Of a stretch of 64,000 nt of DNA, positions 10,005 through 20,135 are shown piece after piece (position 1 is the first letter of the stretch; each line of letters opens with the position of its first letter). The position numbers were made by a program, and so were the translations under genes. The notes under the pieces were generated by a model, which did not search any database, was not told the DNA's origin, and worked only from the letters and a program-made list of their open reading frames with translations. Origin of the DNA: JAWVFM01 sp963823245 (GTDB lineage Bacteria; Actinomycetota; Thermoleophilia; Solirubrobacterales; 70-9); NCBI GenBank assembly GCA_963823245.1, contig CAWGKQ010000004.1, positions 186,001-250,000 on the forward strand. Direction: 5' to 3'.

Positions 10005-11265
10005 CTACCGGCTCGCGCAGCTGGCTTCGGGATAAGCCGGTAGACGGGCCGTCGCCGCGAGGCGACGTAGATGCGGCCGTGCGCCCTCGCCGAACGAGCT
10101 CGGGATTGGGCAAGTCGAGGGCCGAGCGCGGGGTCGTCGCCGTCGCTTCCGCTTGGTCGGGTCGGAGGCTGCGAAGCGTCCCCGCGCAGAAGTCCGCGTA
10201 CAGGTAGCGGCCGCGAGCGCCGCCGAGGCGCTGGTCGCGGACGACGTAGCCGCCGGTGACCGCGCAGGCGCGGCCGTGCGAGTACTCGAGCACCGGCGGC
10301 CCGTAGTTGGCCGGCGCGGCGCCGGCCGCCCGAGTCGTAGCGTGTGCGTGCCCTCGAAGATGTCCCAGCCGAAGTTGGCGCCCGCGGAGCTTGCCCCGGC
10401 CGACGTGGTCGACCTCCTCCCAGCTGCGTCCTGGCCGACGTCGCCGATCCAGATCGCGGCGGCTGTCGAACGAGAACCGGAAGGGGTTGCGCAGGCCCGA
10501 GCGCGTAGATCTCGTCGCGCCCTCGCGGCCGACGAACGGGTTCGAGCGCGGGATCGCGGTAGCCGCTTGCCGTTGCGCTCGGGTCGATCCGCAGCAGCTT
10601 GCCGAGCAGGATGTCGGGGTTCTGGGCGTTGCCGGCTGGGTCGCCGGCGCCGCCCCGTCGCCCGTGCCGAGGTAGAGGAAGCCGTCGGGCCCGAACTGCA
10701 GCTGGCCGCCGTTGTGGTTCCTAACCGGGTGCGGGACCACGATCACCTTGCCGGCGCGAGCTTCGGCGCGCGCGCGTCGTCGCCGAGGCGCGGAAGCCGT
10801 CGACCTCGATGTTGCCGCCGTGGTTGACGTAGTAGACGTAGACGAGGCGGTCGCGCTGCAAGTGGGGGCGCGAAGGCGACCGACAGCAGACCCTGCTCGC
10901 CGCCGGACGTGACCAGGTTCGAGATGTCGAGGAACGACCGGCGGTCATCGCCGCCGCCGACCGCTGGCGCTCGATCACGCCGCACTGCTCGACCACGTAG
11001 AGGTTGTCGCCGTCCGCCGGGGGCCGCGCAGCCACGTAGACCGGCTGGTCGAAGACTGCCGACCTTCGGTGCAAGAGATCCCGCCGCGGCCGCCCCGGTC
11101 GTCGCCGTCGCGGTCGTCGGCTGGCGCGGAGGTGCTTCGCGGCGCGGTCGCCGTCGCCGATGCCTCCGCCGCACGCGAGCGCGCCCGAGCAGCGCCGCCA
11201 ACTGCGATCGCCTGCGCTCCGCACCGCCGGAACCGGCGGCTGGTCCCGCCACCGCGCGCTGACAT
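10005..11265 (-). CDS. PQQ-dependent sugar dehydrogenase (GSDH family), frameshifted
   Basis: A soluble or exported quinoprotein of the glucose/sorbosone dehydrogenase family (six-bladed propeller, PQQ and calcium), oxidising aldose sugars outside the cytoplasm. Motifs across frames: FDQPVYVA and NLYVVEQCGVIE, GLLSVAFAPHLQ, LVYVYYVNHGG, the signature NHNGGQLQFGPDGFLYLGTG, RSGLRNPFRFSFDS, LEYSHGRACAVTGGYVVRD and GRYLYADFCAGTLRSL. The N-terminal 50 residues are Ala- and Arg-rich and broken, so an export signal is likely but unreadable. The start ATG at 11265 lies just beyond the end of the upstream lipoprotein gene. Breaks are frequent, about ten. No PQQ synthesis genes are in the window. Confidence 0.82.
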
Positions 11266-11271
11266 TTTCGC

Positions 11272-11955
11272 TCACGACTCGCCGTTCGGACGCACGGTCC
11301 TGCGGCGGCTTGTCGCTGATCGTGACCACGAATTCGCCCTTGACCGGGCCGCCGTCGTCGTCACCGCCTTCGCCTTGCCGTTGAGCCCGGCGGCGATCTG
11401 GTAGTGGACCGTGTAGGTGCCGGCCATGACCGGGGTCACCCGCCAGACGATGTCCTTCGACTTCGCCCGGCTCCAGCGGCCCGAAGGCGAAGGTGTCGGT
11501 CTGCGCCGCCGCGGCGCCCGCGCTCGGGGCCTTGTCAAGGCTCGCGAGGGTCGTCGCCGTTGCCGAGCACCTTCGGCTAGTCGTTCTCGAGGATCCAGAC
11601 CGGGCGGATCGGGATTGGCGAGCCCGGGTTGTCGAGCGGGTGTTGAACGAGCCGTCGGCCTTCGTCGTCGCCGGTGTAGATCGTCACCGCCAGGTCGGGG
11701 ACGTCTCTTCGTCGCCGGTGTTCTCGACCCCGAGTTGCAGGTCGGTGGTCTCGCGAGAGCGCTGGCGGTTGGGGAAGCTCGCCTCGTTGACGGCGACCGG
11801 GAAGTCGCCGGAGGGCTCGTCCGCGTCCTGCGCTGGCGTCGCCGCCGCAGGCGGCGAGCCGCAGGCGCGAGCGCGACGAGCGCGAGCGCGAGCAATGGCC
11901 CGTGGCCGGCGGCGCGAAGCCGCGGCGCTGCCGCGCTTGTGGCGGTCTCCCCCAA
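11272..11955 (-). CDS. Predicted secreted lipoprotein, frameshifted
   Basis: Function unknown. The start is probably TTG at 11955, nine nt after TATGTT, so it may be leaderless. A signal peptide (PLLALALVALA) ends in an LAAC-type lipobox in a neighbouring frame, which suggests lipid anchoring on the outer face. The mature part reads SGDFPVAVNEASFPNRQ, TTDLQLGVENTGDEE and LAVTIYTGDD, then FAFGPLEPGE, DIVWRVTPVMAGTYTVHYQ and KGEFVVTISDKPP. These beta-rich stretches resemble an Ig-like or DUF11-type fold. It is followed within a few bases by the sugar dehydrogenase, so the two exported proteins may work together. Confidence 0.6.
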   Translation of the reverse strand: MGETATSAAAPRLRAAGHGPLLALALVALAPAARRLRRRRQRRTRTSPPATSRSPSTRRASPTASALARPPTCNSGSRTPATKRRPRPGGDDLHRRRRRPTARSTPARQPGLANPDPPGLDPRERLAEGARQRRRPSRALTRPRARAPRRRRPTPSPSGRWSRAKSKDIVWRVTPVMAGTYTVHYQIAAGLNGKAKAVTTTAARSRANSWSRSATSRRRTVRPNGES

Positions 11956-12113
11956 AGCGCCGGGAACATACCACCCGGCATCGGCTCAACCGCGCTCTGC
12001 ACGGTCGGCGGCGCGGTCGGCGGGTACCGACGGGCATCGGAAGGTGGCGATGCTGTCCCATGAATGATCGTGTCGGCGAGCCGGCGCGCTGGGGCCGCGG
12101 GCCGGAGGAGAGA

Positions 12114-12913
12114 ATGGTCAGATCAGTCGCTGACAGGGCATTCCTGCCCGCCAAGAGCCTGTTCGAGCAGGTCGGGAACATGATGATCCTGACCGGCAAG
12201 ACGATCACGGCCACGGTCAGGCCCCCGTATCCCTACGGCGGCGAGTTCATCGGCCAGTTCCTGTTCGCGCTGCAGCTCTGCTGGTTCCCGATGATGATCT
12301 CGACCGTCGCCTTCGGCTTCGGCGCCCCGGGCCTGCAGGCGGCCAACTTCCTCTCCCTGTTCGGCGCCCTCGACCGCCTCGGCGGCTTCTTCATCCTGGC
12401 CTCGGTGCGCGAGTTCGCCCCGTTCGTGACCGCGGTCGTCGTCGCCGGCGTCGCCGGCACCGCGATCACCGCCGACCTCGGCGCCCGCAAGATCCGCGAG
12501 GAGCTCGACGCCCTGCAGGTGCTCGGCGTCGACCCGATCAAGAACCTCGTCGTGCCGCGCTTCCTCGCCCTGATGCTGATCACCGGGCTGATGGACATCT
12601 ACGCGCTGCTGTTCGGGATCGCCGGCGGCCTGTTCGCCGAGATCGCCTACGGCCAGCCGCTCGGCGGGTTCTTCGCCACCCTCTTCAACAACGCCTCGGT
12701 CACCGACCTCTGGGGATCGATCCTCAAGTGCACGATCTTCGGCGCGATCATCGCCGTCGTCTGCTGCTACAAGGGGATGAATGCGTCCGGAGGCGCCGAG
12801 GGGGTGGGTAGAGCCGTCAACGAGGCGGTCGTCATCGCCTTCCTGGGCGTGTTCGCGTTCAACTACGTCTTCACCCAAACCCTGCTCGCCACCCATCCGA
12901 GATCTCGCAGTGA
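12114..12913 (+). CDS. MlaE/YrbE-type ABC permease, first copy
   Basis: Integral membrane permease of the MlaE family, which moves phospholipid or other lipids in Mla and Mce systems. The ATG at 12114 has GGAGGAG directly upstream. The body is one clean frame: LFEQVGNMMILTGKTI, then membrane spans and the family core VREFAPFVTAVVVAGVAGTA, TADLGARKIREELDALQVLG and PKNLVVPR-type loop (DPIKNLVVPRFLALML). A single base missing near 12897 would give the end HPEISQ with TGA at 12911-12913, overlapping the next start. With the second permease and the ATPase it forms a three-gene operon. Confidence 0.9.
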
Positions 12914-13740
12914 TCAGCTGCTACGGCGATGCAGCGCGCTGGCTCGCGCGACTCCGCCACGCGCGACTGGCTCGAGTCCTCGCTCGGGCGACATCGCCCG
13001 CTTCAGCGGCCGGGTGATGGGGATCGTCTACTCGGGCCGGGTGATGCAGGTTCTTCGGCGAGGCGCTGCGCCAGGCCGGGATCCTGATCCTGGGCTCGAC
13101 GATCGTGATCTGGGGCCTGGTCTTCATCCTCGGCCTGCAGTGCGGGATCGAGGGCGCCTACTTCAACCGCTCGGTCGGCTCGCCCGCCTACGCGGGCGTG
13201 TTCGCCGCCTGGTGCGATCTGCGCGAGGTGATCCCCTACGCCTTCGGCTACATGATGGCCGCCAAGGTCGGGACCGGGATCGTCGCCGAGCTCGGCGCGA
13301 TGCGGATCTCCGACGAGGTCGACGCGCTCGAGGTGATGGGCGTCAACCCGATGATCTTCCTCTGCGGCACCCGCCTGCTGGGCGCGTGGATGACGCTGCC
13401 GTTCATGTACCTGGCGGCGATCGGGGTCGGCTACCTGGCCTCGTACCTGGCGGTGGTCGAGCAGATCGGCGAGGTCTCCTCGGGCGGCTACTTCCTGATC
13501 TTCTGGATGTTCCAGAACCCACCCGACCTGTTATTCAGCTTGATCAAGGCGATGTTCATGGCGACCGCGATCGTGCTGGTCGGCTGCTACTACGGCTACA
13601 CCGCCTCGGGCGGGCCGGTCGGCGTGGGTACGGCGACGGCGAAGTCGATGGTGCTGAACATCGTCCTCGTGCACATCATCGGGATGATGGGGACGCTGGT
13701 CTTCTGGGGCGCCAACCCGAGGGCGCCGATCGGCGGCTGA
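12910..13740 (+). CDS. MlaE/YrbE-type ABC permease, second copy
   Basis: The partner permease of the same family, as in actinobacterial yrbEA-yrbEB pairs. The likely start is GTG at 12910, overlapping the previous stop, with ATG at 12929 as an alternative. The N-terminal part (RDWLESS, FSGRVMGIVYSGRVMQ, FFGEALRQAG) is spread over frames between 12930 and 13080. From 13105 on it is clean, with YAGVFAAWCDLREVIPYAFG, AELGAMRISDEVDALEVMG and about five hydrophobic spans to the stop at 13740. It should pair with the first permease as a heterodimer driven by the ATPase encoded 18 nt downstream. Confidence 0.88.
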
Positions 13741-13757
13741 GGACGAAAGGGGAGCCG

Positions 13758-14782
13758 ATGGACGAGAGGACGAACAGAACTGGACCGAGGATCCCGGCGC
13801 GACGAGCAGGTCGCCGCGGAGGCAGCCCGAGGACGCAGGTGACCGCGCAGCAGGCCGAGTACGACCGCTTCGCCGACGAGGTCGGCACCGGCGACGAGCG
13901 ACGACCGGCTACGAGGAGCCCGCCCCCGAGCTCGGCGACCTGCACAAGGACTACTCGATCCCCGGCGTCGACCCGATCGGAGACCAACCCCTACCGCTGG
14001 CACACCGGCGAGAAGCGCGACCACGGTGGCGAGGACGCGATCGAGATCATCGACGTGGTCAAGCAGTTCGGCCGCACGCGGATCCTCAACGGCCTCAACC
14101 TCGGCCTGCCCGACGACCAGATCTCGATGGTGCTCGGCCCGTCGGGAACCGGCAAGTCGGTGCTGATCAAGCACATCGTCGGGCTGCTCTACCCGGACTC
14201 GGGCGACATGCTCGTCCACGGCGAGTCGGTCCCGAACATGACCGACGACGAGCTGTTCGAGATGCGCAAGAAGTTCGGCCTGCTGTTCCAGGACGGCGCC
14301 CTGTTCGGCTCGATGAACATCTTCGACAACGTCGCCTTCCCGCTGCGCCAGCACACCGACAAGGGCGAGGACGAGATCGGCGAGATCGTCAACCGCCGCC
14401 TGCGCGAGGTCGGGCCTCGCCGAGGCGCTCGAGAAGATGCCGAACGAGCTCTCGGGCGGGATGCGCAAGCGCGCCGGCTTCGCCCGGGCGCTGGTGCTCG
14501 ACCCGGCGATCGTCATGTTCGACGAGCCCGACTCGGGCCTCGACCCGGTGCGCACGGCGCTGCTCTGCGAGCTGATCCGCGAGATCCACGAGGAGAACGG
14601 CGGCTGCTACATGGTGATCAGCCACGACCTCGGCACCGCGCGCCGGATCGCCGACTTCATCGCCGTGCTCTGGAAGGGCAAGATCGTCGAGTCCGGCCCG
14701 TCCGAGGAGCTGTTCAACTCCGACAACGAGTTCGTCGCCAGTTCCTCAACGCGGAGACCGCCGGCCCGCTGGCGATGGACTG
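13758..14782 (+). CDS. MlaF-type ABC transporter ATPase
   Basis: Powers the two upstream MlaE-type permeases. The start ATG at 13758 follows AAAGGGGAG. There is an N-terminal extension of about 80 polar residues before the ABC domain. Walker A is GPSGTGKSVLIKHIVG, the signature is ELSGGMRKRAGFARAL, Walker B is IVMFDEPDSGLDP, and the H-loop is MVISHDLGTARRIAD. The C-terminus reads RQFLNAETAGPLAMD, typical of MlaF proteins, whose tail makes contact with the neighbouring subunit. Frame breaks lie near 13845, 13905, 13978, 14412 and 14742. No MlaD/MCE lipid-binding protein follows; the next gene is an RND exporter. Confidence 0.9.
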
Positions 14783-14891
14783 AGCGCCCGCGCGGCCGCT
14801 CGTCGGCGGCTGCGCTGCCGCCAGCGTCGGCGACGTTCCGGACGGCAGACGGAGGCACCGGCTACTCCCGGCTTCGTCCTGGCGCGACGTC

Positions 14892-14897
14892 CTATCT
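14892..14897 (+). promoter_or_regulatory. Probable -10 box before the RND gene
   Basis: CTATCT ends 6 nt before the GTG at 14904. It differs from TANNNT only in the first base and fits a leaderless start. Confidence 0.35.
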
Positions 14898-14903
14898 GCC
14901 CGC

Positions 14904-17606
14904 GTGCGCGAACCTCTTCGCCGCGGCTTGCCGGTGCGGGCGTGCGTCGAGCGGCCGATGCCGGTCGTCGTCGCGGCCGTCCTCGCTGGCGCTGATCGGC
15001 GCGGTCGCGGCGCTGCGGCTCGAGCCCGACGCCGGCACCGACTCGCTCGTCGACAGCGACTCGCCGCCTACGCGGCGACCCAGGACTTCGAGCAGCAAGT
15101 TCGGCGACGACGCCGTCGTCGTCCTGGTCAAGGGCGACCTCGACCAGCTCGTGCTCAACGCCGACCTCGACAAGCTGCTCGTCGCTCGAGGGCTGCCTCT
15201 CGGGCAAGTCGAGGGCGGCAAGGTGTTCACCGACAAGCCGGCCCCGGCGCCGTGCGCGACGATCGCCGCGGCCAAGCCGGCGCAGGCGGTGCTCGGCGCG
15301 GCGACCTTCCTCAACCAGTCCGCGATCCAGGCGACCAGCTCTTGCGCCCAGGGCAGCAGCAGGCGCAGCTCGCGCGCAGGCGGCGGCGCTCGCGCCGCGG
15401 CGCGCGCGAGGCGCAGGGCTAACTCAGCGCCGAGCAGCAGCAGGCGGCGCTCATCGCGGGCCAACGAGGTGATCGGCAGTTCCAGCAGCGGCTTCGCAGC
15501 TCGCGGTCCAGGTACGGGCAGACCGGGCTGCCGCGCCTCGACGACCCGACCTTCGTCAGCTCGGTCGTCTTCGACGCGCGGCGCGGGCGAGCCGAAGGCG
15601 CGCTTTCTCGCTCTTCGCCGAGCGCGACGCCGCGCAGATCCTCGTCCGGCTGCGGCCCGGGCTGAGCGAGTCCGAGCGCGGCGAGGCGATCGGGCTGATC
15701 CGCGACGCGGTCGCCGACCCCGCACTTCAAGATCCGCGGTGCGCGAGCTACGTGGTGAGCGGCGCGCCGGTCGTCGTCGACGGGCTCGGCGACAAGCTCT
15801 CGAGCGCGATCTTCGTCCTGCTCGCGGCGCGCTGGCGGTGATGACGATCACCCTGGCGCTGGTCTTCGGCCCGCCGCTGCGCCTGCTGCCGCTCGCGGTC
15901 GCGCTCGGTGCGGCGGCGATCGCCTTCGGGCCTGCTGGCCGCTCGGCGGCTCGCTGACGATGGCGTCGATCGCGGTCCTGCCGATCCTGATCGGGCTCGC
16001 GGTCGACTACGCGATCCAGTTCCAGGCCCGCTTCGACGAGGCGCGCGCGTCGGGCTCGTCGCCCGCGCGGGCGGCGGTCGAGGCGGCCGCGCGCGGCGGC
16101 CCGGTGATCGGCGACCGCGGCGCTCGCCACCGCGGCCGGCTTCCTCGTCCTGCTGCTGGCTCTCGCCGATCCCGATGATCCGCGGCTTCGGCGTGCTGCT
16201 CGTGGTCGGGTGGTCGATCGCGTTCGCGCTCGCGCTGACCGCCGGCTTGGCGATGCTGTCGCTGACCCCGCGGCTCGCTCGGCTCGAGCGACGCGCCGCC
16301 TCGCCGGGGCGCGCTCGGGATCGCGGACCGCGCGCGCCGGGTCGCCGGCGAGGCGTCGCGGCCGCGGCGCGGTGGCGGATCCGGGCGCGCGGGCGGCGGG
16401 CGCTGGCGATCTCGGTCGCCGCTCCCGGCCGCGTGCTGCTCGTCGGGCTCAGTGCTCGCCGCCGCCGGCTGGGCGGTCGGCACGCCAGGGCGGAGGTGAT
16501 CTCCGACTTGCGCGAGCTCGTCCCGGCGACCTGCCCGAGCTGCACGAACGTCGACGCAGATCCAGCGGACGACCGGCGTCTCGGGCGAGGTCGAGGTCAC
16601 GGTGCGCGCCGACGACCTCACCGACCCGCGCGTGGTCGCCTGGATGAGCGACTTCAAGCAGCGCGTGCTGACGAGCCGGCTTCAACGGCGAATACCCGCG
16701 TGCCTCTCGCACCGGACGCGAGATCTGTCCCGCCGTCGCCCTGCCGGACCTCTTCCAGTCGAGCGGCGCCGATCACCCGGTCCGAGGTCCGCGACGTGCT
16801 CGAAGCCTGCTTCCGCAGTACTTCCGGGATGCGTTCATCGCACGGCCCGGCGCGCCCGGCGCAGCCGGGACGACGGTGATCCAGTTCGGGATCAAGGTGA
16901 TGCCGTTCGATGAGCAGAAGCAGCTCATCGACGAGATCCGCGGCCAGATCGACCGCCGGGCACCGGAACGAGCCGCCGCCCGGGGTCACCGCCGAGGTCG
17001 TCGGCCTGCCGGTGCTCGTCGCGGACGCGAACTCGGCCCAGAGCTCGCAACCGCTACCTGGGCGACGCTCGCGGGCCTCGTAGCGGTCGCGCTCGTTCTG
17101 CTCGCCGTCTACAGGTCGGCGCGTCGCGCGCTCGTGCCGCTGATCCCGATCGTCTTCGCGACCGGCTGGTCGTCGCTCGTGCTCTTCGCGACCGGCGTGC
17201 CGCTCAATCCGATGTCGGCGACGCTCGGGGCGCTGGTCATCGCGATCGCAACCGAGTTCAGCGTCATGCTCTCCGCGCGCTACCACGAGGAGCGCGCCGG
17301 CGGCGGCACTGTCGGCGAGGCGCTGCGCCGCGCCTACTCTCGGACCGGCATGGCGGTGCTCGCCTCCGGGATCACCGCGATCGCCGGCTTCGCCGTGCTG
17401 ATCGTCTCCGACATCCGGATGCTCAGCGACTTCGGGCTCGTGACCGTCCTCGATCTCGCGGTCGCGCTCGCGGGCGTGCTCGCGGTGCTGCCCGCCGCGC
17501 TGGTGTGGGCGGAGGGCGGCTTCCAGCTCTCGCTCTCGCTCCCTCGCGGCCGGGCCCGCGGCCCCGGCTGCCCTCACGGCTCGCCGCCCGCTTCGCGCGC
17601 CGCTGA
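14904..17606 (+). CDS. RND/MMPL-family exporter, frameshifted
   Basis: A proton-driven membrane exporter of the RND superfamily with two repeats of one span, a large external domain, and five to six spans. Repeat one shows MPVVVAAVL, RLEPDAGTDSLVDSDSPA and DDAVVVLVKGDL, then ALAVMTITLALVFGP, MASIAVLPILIGLAVDYAIQ (Asp in span 4) and GFGVLLVVGWSIAFAL. Repeat two has TLAGLVAVALVLLAVYRSAR, ATLGALVIAIATEFSVML, GMAVLASGITAIAGFAVL and VTVLDLAVALAGVLAVLP. About 900 residues. Frame breaks are common before 17040 and rare after. The stop TGA at 17604-17606 shares a base with the ATG of the next gene, so translation is probably coupled. Substrate unknown; lipids are plausible given the adjacent Mla genes. 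Confidence 0.85.
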
Positions 17607-18319
17607 TGGCCGGCGGTGGCGAGCGCCGCCGAAGCCGCCGGCGAGCGCGGGCGCTCGCTACGTGGCTTTCGTCGGCCTTGCCTTCCTCGTGCTGATCGCC
17701 ATCGCCACGTACAACACGGTGAGCGACGCGACGGGTGGCCTGCTCGGGGTCAGCGCCAGCGTTCGCGGCCGCCCGCTGCCCGAGTTCGCCGTGCCGAACG
17801 TTCGCGGCGGCCCCGATGCCGACGCCAACGTCTTCCAGGACGACTGCGCGAGCGCGGACAATCCGTGTCCGCCCGACGAGCGCCGCACACTCGGCCTGCC
17901 AGGTCCCGCCCCGCTTCCACGCGATCCGCGTGTGCGACCTCTTCAACCGGCCGCTCGTGATCTCGTTCTGGTTTCTCGAGGGCGCCAGCTGCCTACCGAC
18001 CCAGGACCTCGTCGCGAGGGTCGCGCAGCGATTCCGCGGCCGGGTGAACTTCCTCTCGATCGACGTTCGCGACGACCGCAGCGAGGTTGACCGGACCGTC
18101 GCCGAGCACGGATGGCGGCTGCCGGTCGGATGGGACCGCGACGGCGCCGTGTCCGATCTCTACCGGGTCGGCGGCTGCCCGACGGTGGCCTTCGCCTACC
18201 CGGGCGGGATCTTCGCGGGCGCCCGGGCGGGCGAGAGCGCGCTCACCGAAGCGAAGCTGACCGCCGACGTCCGCCAGCTGATCGCCGCGTCGGCGCGGCG
18301 GGCGGCGGCGTCGCGATGA
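17606..18319 (+). CDS. Membrane-anchored thioredoxin-like (TlpA/redoxin) protein
   Basis: One N-terminal span (RYVAFVGLAFLVLIAIATYN) followed by an external redoxin domain. Readable parts: GRPLPEFAVPNVRGG, then ISFWFLEGASCLPTQDLVAR, where the active-site motif is reduced to a single Cys, then VNFLSIDVRDDRSEVDR, GWDRDGAVSDLYRVGGCPT (the cis-Pro loop) and VAFAYPGGIFAG. The lone Cys in place of CxxC suggests a peroxiredoxin-like or structural role rather than a standard thioredoxin. Breaks lie near 17645 and 17905. It overlaps the RND gene upstream by one base and the next gene by four (ATGA), so the three form one translationally coupled operon. Confidence 0.75.
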
Positions 18320-18978
18320 CCGATTCGGGCCCGCAGGGCGCCAGATGTCGAGGACGAGGCGATTCCCGAGGCCGGGTTCGTCGCCGCGGAGCTGGCGGAC
18401 GAGCTCCCGGGCCTCGGGCTTCGTTACCTGGTGATCGACGCGCGGACTCGAGGGCTCCGGCGCACGTGCGCGGGCGGCTTCGGGTGCTCTCGGACCGGTT
18501 CGCCGGAGCGCAGGCGATCAACCTCCGCCACCAGGCGATCCCGTGGGCCTACAGGGTCTTCTTCCGTCATATCGGCCTCGACCCCGACGAGCAGCCGACC
18601 CCGGTTGAGCAGCTTGCCCTCGAGCGGATGTTCCACGGCGGGTTCGTGAGCCGCAATCTGCTCGAGGACGCGATCACGATCGGGATCGTCGAGTCGGGGG
18701 TGGCGCTCCGAGCGTTCGACGCCGAGAAGGTGACGGGCAGGCTCGGCATCAGGCTCACGGCGCCGGGCGAGGCGCTCGAGCGCCCGCTGCCCGCCGGCAC
18801 CCTCGTCGTTGCCGACGAGCTGCGCCCGATTGCCCTGCTGTTCGGCGACCCCGCCACGGACGCCGCACCCAGCTCGAAGACGCGACGGGCGCTGATCGTC
18901 GCGACCCAGGTGCGCGGCGTGCCCGACATCGCGATCGAGGAGGCGATTTGGCTCGCCTCCGGCGTGATCCGGTCCTGA
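18316..18978 (+). CDS. B3/B4 (tRNA-editing-like) domain protein
   Basis: Resembles the free-standing B3/B4 domain of phenylalanyl-tRNA synthetase beta, a fold linked to clearing mischarged tRNA or to binding amino-acid-like ligands. Signs are INLRHQAIPWAYRVFFRHIG, DPDEQPTPVEQLALERM, GGFVSRNLLEDAITIGIVES, GVALRAFDAEKVTGRLGIR and a C-terminal segment of the form TRRALIVATQVRGVPD. The first 60 residues are broken near 18350 and 18450; the rest is one frame. About 220 residues, normal for free-standing forms. It overlaps the redoxin gene by four bases. The link with an RND exporter is unexpected. Confidence 0.72.
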   Translation: MTDSGPQGARCRGRGDSRGRVRRRGAGGRAPGPRASLPGDRRADSRAPAHVRGRLRVLSDRFAGAQAINLRHQAIPWAYRVFFRHIGLDPDEQPTPVEQLALERMFHGGFVSRNLLEDAITIGIVESGVALRAFDAEKVTGRLGIRLTAPGEALERPLPAGTLVVADELRPIALLFGDPATDAAPSSKTRRALIVATQVRGVPDIAIEEAIWLASGVIRS

Positions 18979-18985
18979 CGCGGGG

Positions 18986-18991
18986 GTTACA
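18986..18991 (+). promoter_or_regulatory. -10 box upstream of the 19024 gene
   Basis: TTACACTT contains TACACT, a TANNNT box, about 32 nt before the TTG at 19024. The gap leaves room for the AAGGGAG ribosome site. Confidence 0.4.
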
Positions 18992-19023
18992 CTTCTCGCG
19001 GACGCTGAGTAAGGGAGTTTCGC

Positions 19024-19527
19024 TTGCCCGAGCAGTTGCTTGAGAGACCGTGTGGTCGTCGGGGTACCGCCCTCGGAGGTGCCGACGACTGAACGCACGC
19101 TCGATGACCGCCGGGTCAGGTCCGAGCTGCGGCGCCAGATCGCCCTGCTCGAGCGCCGGCTCGGGGAGCTCTTCGCCGCGGCGTTCCCGCGCAAGGGGAT
19201 CGAATGGCGCGTGGGCTCCGCGGCGCGAGGCCCCCGCGTGCTGGGCGTGGCCGAGCTCGAGCGGGTTCGCGACGCGCTGGCCGCGGAGGCTGCGGGAGGC
19301 GGAGGCCGAGGTCGCACGGCGTGGTCGAATCGAGGAGCGCAACCGCCAGCTCCTGGAGGAGATGCTCGCCGCGCCCGAGCGTCACCGCGGGCTTTTGATC
19401 AGCGCCGCCGACATCGGCGAGTCGAGCTGCCGAACCTGGCGCTCGACGCCCGCGCCTCGGCCTCATCGGGATGCTGATGGGGTGGTGGCGAGTCAAGATC
19501 TCCTCCGGCTGCCCGTTAGCCACCTGA
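19024..19527 (+). CDS. Conserved hypothetical coiled-coil protein, frameshifted
   Basis: Function unknown. TTG at 19024 has AAGGGAG 7 nt before it. Pieces in order: PEQLLERP, DDRRVRSELRRQIALLERRL, GELFAAAFPRKGIEWRVG, RVLGVAELERVRDALA, REAEAEVARRGRIEERNRQL, LEEMLAAPERHRG and the C-terminal block LGLIGMLMGWWRVKISSGCP. The first two-thirds predicts a coiled coil; the Trp/Cys-rich tail is distinctive and may bind something. Breaks lie near 19045, 19285 and 19465. No signal peptide. The pattern is that of a lineage-specific conserved protein. Confidence 0.55.
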
Positions 19528-19538
19528 CATCCCTGCGG

Positions 19539-19544
19539 TAGCCT
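19539..19544 (+). promoter_or_regulatory. -10 box of a leaderless gene
   Basis: TAGCCT ends nine nt before the ATG at 19554. No Shine-Dalgarno site lies between them. Confidence 0.45.
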
Positions 19545-19553
19545 CAGCCGGTC

Positions 19554-20115
19554 ATGGCCAGCCGCTCGAAGAAGCGCCGCCGAAGGCGCCGGCCACCTCC
19601 GCGCGCCGCGGAACCGGGCACCGAGTCGAGCGTCGCGGTCACCGACGGGGAAGCGCCTGAGCCTGCGGCCGAGGACGTCGCGAGAGACCGCGCGGGCCCG
19701 CTCCAACCGCCGGCAGGGGCAGCGGCGCTACCGCGATCCGGAGGAACGGCCGAAGGCGCCATGGGCGCCGTTCCCGCTCGTGGAGCTCGTGGTCCTCGTC
19801 GCCCTCGTGCTGCTCGTCGGCGGGTTCGTCGTCCGCGGCCACCGCGGAACGCTGATGATCGGGGCCGGCCTCGTGCTCGGCACCCTCGCCGGCCTCGAGC
19901 TCTCGATCCGCGAGCACTTCACGGGCTATCGCTCCCACACCGCGCTTCTCGCGGCGGCCGTCGCGCTGGCGGTGCTGGTCGGGCTGACGCTGCTCGCCCC
20001 CAGCATCCCGGCCGTGGTCCGGGTCCTGGTGGCGGCGGCGGTCTTCGCCGCCGCCGCACGCTTCCTCGTGAGGATCTTCCAGAGACGCTCGGGGCTCAGC
20101 TTCAAGTTCCGCTGA
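19554..20115 (+). CDS. Membrane protein with basic N-terminal tail
   Basis: Not assigned to a family. The N-terminus is strongly basic (ASRSKKRRRRRRPPP) and then acidic and disordered to about residue 45; after a break near 19690 it continues RYRDPEERPKAPWAPFP and three or four hydrophobic helices (LVELVVLVALVLLVGGF, GTLMIGAGLVLGTLAG, TALLAAAVALAVLVGL, VVRVLVAAAVFAAAARFL). The stop is at 20115. The arrangement suggests a cytoplasmic nucleic-acid- or lipid-facing tail on a small bundle of spans. Probably leaderless. It converges on the mIHF gene with about 20 nt between. Confidence 0.6.
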
Positions 20116-20135
20116 CCGCGAGCGCCTCCCGCGAC

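Noticed and set aside
11493..14783. A single open frame of about 1,100 codons covering the lipoprotein, both permeases and the ATPase region
   Set aside because: It passes through several real genes in only part of their reading; the conserved blocks lie in different frames. A product of GC-rich composition.
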